From Pseudoflavonifractor sp050943825 (lineage in GTDB: Bacteria > Bacillota > Clostridia > Oscillospirales > Oscillospiraceae): a stretch of 64,000 nt of DNA. How positions within the stretch are numbered: the stretch's first letter is position 1; the number at the start of each line of letters is the position of its first letter. The notes beneath the pieces were generated by a model. The model saw only the letters and a list, made by a program, of their open reading frames with translations, did no database searches and was not told the DNA's origin. The stretch is taken from the NCBI RefSeq assembly GCF_050943825.1, contig NZ_JBMNPX010000004.1, positions 191,785-255,784 on the forward strand, written 5' to 3'. The translations under genes were made by a program, and so were the position numbers. Below, in pieces: positions 60,042 to 64,000 of this stretch.

Positions 60042-63000
60042 TTAGCCGGCAGAGGAGGTAACCGCCACGTTCAGGGTGGTGACGCCGCCGTTGCTCAGCT
60101 CTACAGTCATGGGGCCGCTCTCGACGGTCTTCAGGTCCACCCAGACCAGCACGGCGCCACTCCAGTTGGCGTCGGTGGTTCCCTTATACTCTCCGCTAAG
60201 GGTAATGGCCACGGGCACACTGGTGCCGCCCCACTGGGTGGTAATCCAGTTCAGGATGCCCTCGGTCACGTTGTCCTTGTTGATGGTCAGGGTGCTGCCG
60301 GACCAGGAGAACACCTGGCTGACGGAGATGCCCTGAACCTCGGTGGGGCCCTCCGCCCACAGGGCATTCATCATCTCATTGACATTTTCCTTGTTGGGGG
60401 TCTCAGCGCTCCACTCAGGAGCAGTAACGTCAGTAATGGCACCCTCAACCTGGTTGGAGATGCTGATATTGCCCGCCTTGATGGTGTAGCTGCAGGAGGC
60501 AACGGCCACGCCGTCCTTGAGGAAGGTCAGGGTCTCGGTGTAGTCGCCGGTGCCCTTCACGGTCCAGACACCATCCTTCTTCTCGGCAAAGGTGGTACCG
60601 AACTTGAAATAGGTGTAGCCATCAGCCTCGTTGAGGGTGCCCATGCGGCTGTCGCCCTGCAGCTCCTCAAAGGTCATGGTGGCAGTGCCCAGGGTATCCA
60701 CGCCGGGGCGGGAGACGGTGCGCACCACAGTGTCGGCCTCGCCCAGCTTCTCAGTAGGTACGCCGATGTACTCCACCAGCTCGCCGTTGCGGCTGGTCAC
60801 CTCAGCCTGGCTCAGGGAGACCTTCTCGCTCAGGTCCAGCTCGTGGGCCTCATCACGGGCAATGGTGGCGCTGCTGCCATCCACCCAGCCGTTGGTCTGG
60901 ACCTTCACATCGGTCACAGTCTCAGGCTTGCTGATGGTATAGCCGCTCAGGTCCACGGTGAAGGAGTAGGTAGCCACCACGTTCTCATTTGCATCCACAA
61001 AGCGGAGCGTGTACTCATACTTGCCGCCGTCGGTCATCTCCCAGATGCCCTGGGCGTTCTTCTGCGCAAACACAGCGCCCCACTTGAAGTAATAGTTGCC
61101 GGTAGTCTCTTCATCCTTGGTCCACCAGCCAGCGCCTTCCTCAGCGCCAGTCTCGCTGGAAATATTCCAAGTAGTCTCCTTGCCGTTGACGGTGCGGATA
61201 ATCTTGTCAAAGCTCAGGCCCTCCTGAGGCACGGCGTAGTAGACGGTGTACTCACCGCCGCCGCCCATGCCCTTGACCTGCTCCTGGGTCAGGGTGCCGC
61301 TGCCGCCGTTGGACACCAGAGCGGTGCTGCCATCAAAGGCCAGGCCGGTCTCGCTGGACTGCACATTCTCGGGCAGCTCATTCAGGGAGGTGTACACTCC
61401 GGTCAGCGTCTTGGTGCTGGTCTTAACGCCGGAGAGGTTAATCTCGTACTTCTGGGGAGCATACGCGTCGCCAGCGCCATCCCAGTCAATGGTCAGGTAG
61501 GTCTTGGGGGTAACGGCAGTGGCGTTCACGAAGGCCACAAAGTAGTACTCACCCTCAGCGCCGCCGCCCACGTTAGGGTCACCAGTGGTCAGCTCCACGG
61601 AGCTGGAAGCGGTATCACTGGGCGCAGTACCGAAGGAATAGTTGGCGCTGGTCACGCCCTCGGGCGCCTTGATGGCAAAGCCAACCCAAGTGCCCTCTTT
61701 GTGCTGGGCGTTCTCATGCAGAGGCACCACGTCGCTGCTGGACAGGTCGATGGTAATGATGCCGGTAGCCAGGGTCTTATAGGCGCTGGCGGTGATGGTG
61801 GGCATCTCAGTGATGGGGTCATCTGCGCTCTGGTCCACGGGATTCACGCCCACGATGCCGCCGACAGTCTCAGTGGTGGGGGGATAGTAATCTCCGCCGC
61901 CGCTGTTGGTGTTGTCCTTGATCTCATTGCCCTTGCTGTCGGTGGGGTTCTTCACGCCGTCAGCCACATCCACGGTGGTGGGCTTCTTGCCATCCAGAAT
62001 GACGCCATCGGCCTCAATCACAGCCTTGCTGATGGTACCGCTGTTGTCCACGCGGACGGCGGCGTTGGCATCCAGAGTGGTAATGGTGCCGGTGTTCTTC
62101 ACGTCGGCGGCGGTATTGGCCTCCAGCTTGGTGATGGTACCAGCGTTGGTCACGTCGGCATCATCATTGATGGCCATGGTGTCAACCTTCACGCCGGTGG
62201 CAACCGTCACAGCGGAAGTGGCATTGACGGTGACGGTTTCCACCTTGCTGCCGTTCTCCAGGGCCACGGCGGCAGTGCCGTCAACCTTCACGGTGTCAGC
62301 AGTTACGCCGCTGAGGCTCACCGTGCCGGTTTCACTGCCCGCAGTCACCACCACACCGGCAGTGGTACCGGAAATCTTCACCTCGCCGTCGGTGTTGACA
62401 ACCACAAAACCATCGGCATTGTCCACCGTGTACTCACCGGGCTCATTCACGTAGACGGTGATGGCCTTGTCCAGCAGAGCCATGGTGGAGGCCCGGTCGA
62501 TGTTGACGCTGGGCTGGACGCTGCCGTCGCCGCTGCCGGAGATAATACCCATCTCGGCCAGCGGTGCAATGTAGCCTGCGGCCCAGTCCGCTACGGAGCT
62601 TCCGTCAGTAAAGTTGCTCAGGTCGGGATTCTCCTCAGGGACAACGCCCATGGCGCGGCCGAACATCACCATGGTCTCCTGACGGCTGATCAGTGCCATG
62701 GGGTTGGCATTAACGCCATCGCCCTGCATGATGCCGGCAGCGGTGCACTTGAGAATGGCGTCAGCGTACCACTCGTCGCCCCGCAGGTCGGCGTAGGTAT
62801 TGGGAGCCTTCTCGGTCAGGCCAAACATGTTCACAAAGATCTGTGCCAGTTCGGCGCGGGTGAGAGAAGAGGTGGGGTTGAAGTCTCCGTTTTCGTCGCC
62901 GTTGACAACGCCCGCGGCGCCCCACCGATCAATGGACTCGCTGGCCCAGCTGTTTGCCGCATCAGGGAAATCAGGTGCAGTCTGGTTTGCAGCCATCGCC

Positions 63001-63068
63001 GGAAGCGACAGCATAGACGCCATCATGGCTCCGGACAATACCAGGGATAATCCCTTTTTTCCGTTCAT
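60042..63068 (-). CDS. SLH-domain surface protein with beta-helix-like region
   Basis: The 1008-residue protein starts at ATG 63068 behind AGGAGG. It has a signal peptide (about 1-27, cut near AMA-ANQ) and three SLH repeats (about 30-215). A Thr/Val/Asp-rich segment (about 220-375) follows with short strand repeats such as VTNAGTITKLEA, VKNTGTITTLDA and VDNSGTISKAVI, likely a beta-solenoid. Several Ig-like blocks follow, two of them related (each with FKFGTTFAEKKDGVW or FKWGAVFAQKNAQGIW). Here the SLH anchor is N-terminal, opposite to the giant protein at 43067. It is probably an abundant S-layer or surface-display protein. A weak hairpin near 60000-60027 (AGCGC...GCGCT) may terminate it. Confidence 0.85.
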   Translation of the reverse strand: MNGKKGLSLVLSGAMMASMLSLPAMAANQTAPDFPDAANSWASESIDRWGAAGVVNGDENGDFNPTSSLTRAELAQIFVNMFGLTEKAPNTYADLRGDEWYADAILKCTAAGIMQGDGVNANPMALISRQETMVMFGRAMGVVPEENPDLSNFTDGSSVADWAAGYIAPLAEMGIISGSGDGSVQPSVNIDRASTMALLDKAITVYVNEPGEYTVDNADGFVVVNTDGEVKISGTTAGVVVTAGSETGTVSLSGVTADTVKVDGTAAVALENGSKVETVTVNATSAVTVATGVKVDTMAINDDADVTNAGTITKLEANTAADVKNTGTITTLDANAAVRVDNSGTISKAVIEADGVILDGKKPTTVDVADGVKNPTDSKGNEIKDNTNSGGGDYYPPTTETVGGIVGVNPVDQSADDPITEMPTITASAYKTLATGIITIDLSSSDVVPLHENAQHKEGTWVGFAIKAPEGVTSANYSFGTAPSDTASSSVELTTGDPNVGGGAEGEYYFVAFVNATAVTPKTYLTIDWDGAGDAYAPQKYEINLSGVKTSTKTLTGVYTSLNELPENVQSSETGLAFDGSTALVSNGGSGTLTQEQVKGMGGGGEYTVYYAVPQEGLSFDKIIRTVNGKETTWNISSETGAEEGAGWWTKDEETTGNYYFKWGAVFAQKNAQGIWEMTDGGKYEYTLRFVDANENVVATYSFTVDLSGYTISKPETVTDVKVQTNGWVDGSSATIARDEAHELDLSEKVSLSQAEVTSRNGELVEYIGVPTEKLGEADTVVRTVSRPGVDTLGTATMTFEELQGDSRMGTLNEADGYTYFKFGTTFAEKKDGVWTVKGTGDYTETLTFLKDGVAVASCSYTIKAGNISISNQVEGAITDVTAPEWSAETPNKENVNEMMNALWAEGPTEVQGISVSQVFSWSGSTLTINKDNVTEGILNWITTQWGGTSVPVAITLSGEYKGTTDANWSGAVLVWVDLKTVESGPMTVELSNGGVTTLNVAVTSSAG

Positions 63069-63309
63069 ATACACATTCCTCCTGTTCTGAACAAGCTGTT
63101 TCAATCTGCTGCTTCTTCTGCAGATTGCGGAGCATCACCCTTTCTTTTTTCAAGTCAGGGTACAAACTCCTTCGAACATTTTTTCTGTTTACTACTTCTG
63201 TACACTCTTATAACGATTCTTGAACGCACTTTGTTACCGTATGGCAGAAATACTGCCAAAACTTTATGCCGCTGTTTTTGTCAACTATACTATCTGCGAG
63301 GTGATTTTC

Positions 63310-63567
63310 GTGATTTTTCCCGCTATCCGTGCTCTGCGAGAAGACCGAGACTGGACACAGCAGCAGGTGGCAGATATGCTTTATCTTAACCGCAGAACCT
63401 ATTCCGCTTATGAAAACGGAACCAATTCCATCACGCCCGAGCTTCTAATCCAGCTGGCTGCACTTTATCAGACCAGCGTCGATTATCTTCTTGGGCTGAC
63501 AGAGGTTCGCACCCCATATCCCCGCAAAAATCAGAAGGCCTGTCCCGGTGAACTTCGTCAGCCCTGA
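63310..63567 (+). CDS. Small XRE-family HTH regulator
   Basis: The 85-residue protein is best started at GTG 63310, after GCGAGGTGA. The HTH is WTQQQVADMLYLNRRTYSAY with the continuation ENGTNSITPELL, typical of Cro/CI-like repressors. GC content is lower than that of its neighbours. It is divergent from the SLH protein gene and may regulate it; 63105-63309 is A/T-rich and fits a divergent promoter region. Confidence 0.8.
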   Translation: MIFPAIRALREDRDWTQQQVADMLYLNRRTYSAYENGTNSITPELLIQLAALYQTSVDYLLGLTEVRTPYPRKNQKACPGELRQP

Positions 63568-63722
63568 CGCCATATTTCTCTTCTATCAACCCCGCCTAAC
63601 GCAGTACTTTCCGAATCTTATCTGTTTGCAGCTCCGCTCTCTTTTTTCGGAGCGGCAACACCGTTTCCCTTGAGTGCATTGCATACCGTAGTTGCTGAAC
63701 ATATATTTAGGCTTACTTTTAT

Positions 63723-63750
63723 GCCCTGCTGCGGGAAACTGCAGCAGGGC
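63723..63750 (+). terminator. Hairpin after the small XRE gene
   Basis: GCCCTGCTGC (63723-63732) pairs with GCAGCAGGGC (63741-63750), then TTATT. The interval 63568-63879 is otherwise A/T-rich, with no gene I can support. Confidence 0.6.
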
Positions 63751-63879
63751 TTATTCAGCGGTCACCAGTATAACAAATTTCTTTGTAATTTCAAGCGGTA
63801 ATATTTTTCATTTTATCTGCTATTATATATGTTTTCTGTTACTTTATTGCAGATATTCCTGACTGCACAAACGAAAAAA

Positions 63880-63907
63880 GAAGCGGCAGACATAAGTCTG
63901 CCGCTTC
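63880..63907 (-). terminator. Terminator of the rRNA operon
   Basis: GAAGCGGCAGAC (63880-63891) pairs with GTCTGCCGCTTC (63896-63907). On the minus strand it is followed by TTTTTTCG, placed just past the 5S rRNA. Confidence 0.88.
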
Positions 63908-63917
63908 ACGCTTGTGT

Positions 63918-64000
63918 TGGCGTTACCTATCTTCCCAGGCCGTCTCCAGCCAAGTATTTTCGGCGCAGGTGAGCTTAACTGCCGTGTTCGGGATGGGAAC
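63918..64000 (-). rRNA. rrf: 5S ribosomal RNA, 3' part
   Basis: The minus strand reads GTTCCCATCCCGAACACGGC, then AGTTAAGCTC...CCTGGGAAGATAGGTAACGCC, the conserved loop B-C and D-E sequence of bacterial 5S rRNA. The 5' part lies beyond the right edge, so an rRNA operon transcribed leftward ends here. The exact 3' end is uncertain by a few bases. Confidence 0.93.

Overview
The window looks like chromosome from a GC-rich Clostridia member, most likely Oscillospiraceae (relatives of Flavonifractor, Intestinimonas or Lawsonibacter). This rests on high GC, strong AAGGAGG ribosome sites, a T-box leader on the ilv operon, an rnf-type cluster, SLH-anchored surface proteins and Ptb/Buk-type fermentation genes. 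No species call is possible from sequence alone. Coding density is high. Most long antisense frames are GC shadows and are not listed.

Layout. Bases 1-22646 form an accessory catabolic island. It holds an opine-dehydrogenase-type gene (cut by the left edge), two related AraC regulators, two related iron alcohol dehydrogenases, an exported FMN/FAD reductase with a frameshift in its signal peptide, a MalT/LuxR-type activator, an NTF2-like protein, three MFS carriers, a CoA-acylating aldehyde dehydrogenase, two amidohydrolases, and phosphotransacylase plus acyl kinase. Together they read as import, hydrolysis, alcohol to aldehyde to acyl-CoA to acyl-phosphate to acid plus ATP. The exported flavoprotein is a possible electron sink. 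A perfect 7-4-7 palindrome lies both upstream of the reductase and upstream of the LuxR gene.

Bases 22700-28900 hold housekeeping and small genes: a methyltransferase, greA, pyrB with an unusual PyrI-like zinc tail, a CmpB-type membrane protein, and an ECF sigma factor with a three-repeat anti-sigma-like protein. Bases 29000-36330 carry branched-chain amino acid synthesis: ilvD with a divergent GntR repressor candidate, and ilvB-ilvN-ilvC behind a T-box leader. Bases 36430-41000 hold a divergent rnfCDGEA operon that lacks rnfB. It has lost the NADH-loop consensus in RnfC and cluster cysteines in RnfA and RnfE, but keeps the covalent-flavin motifs.

Bases 41000-52900 hold small proteins, a gamma-carbonic-anhydrase-like protein, a 2030-residue SLH-anchored metallophosphatase/PHP surface protein, and an xpaC-telA-TPM operon. 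Bases 53000-60000 carry ilvA, rpe, recR, asparaginase, small membrane proteins, an SGNH protein without its catalytic serine, a GNAT enzyme and sfsA. A second SLH surface protein, a small XRE regulator and the 3' part of a 5S rRNA (an rRNA operon entering from the right on the minus strand) close the window.

The two most unusual structural signals are the 3' ends of ilvC and telA. Each has its last 11-13 codons plus stop repeated downstream across a GC-rich hairpin block, and the two blocks share a CCCCACA...GCGGGG-N-CCCC hairpin. The ilvC copies differ only at synonymous third positions.
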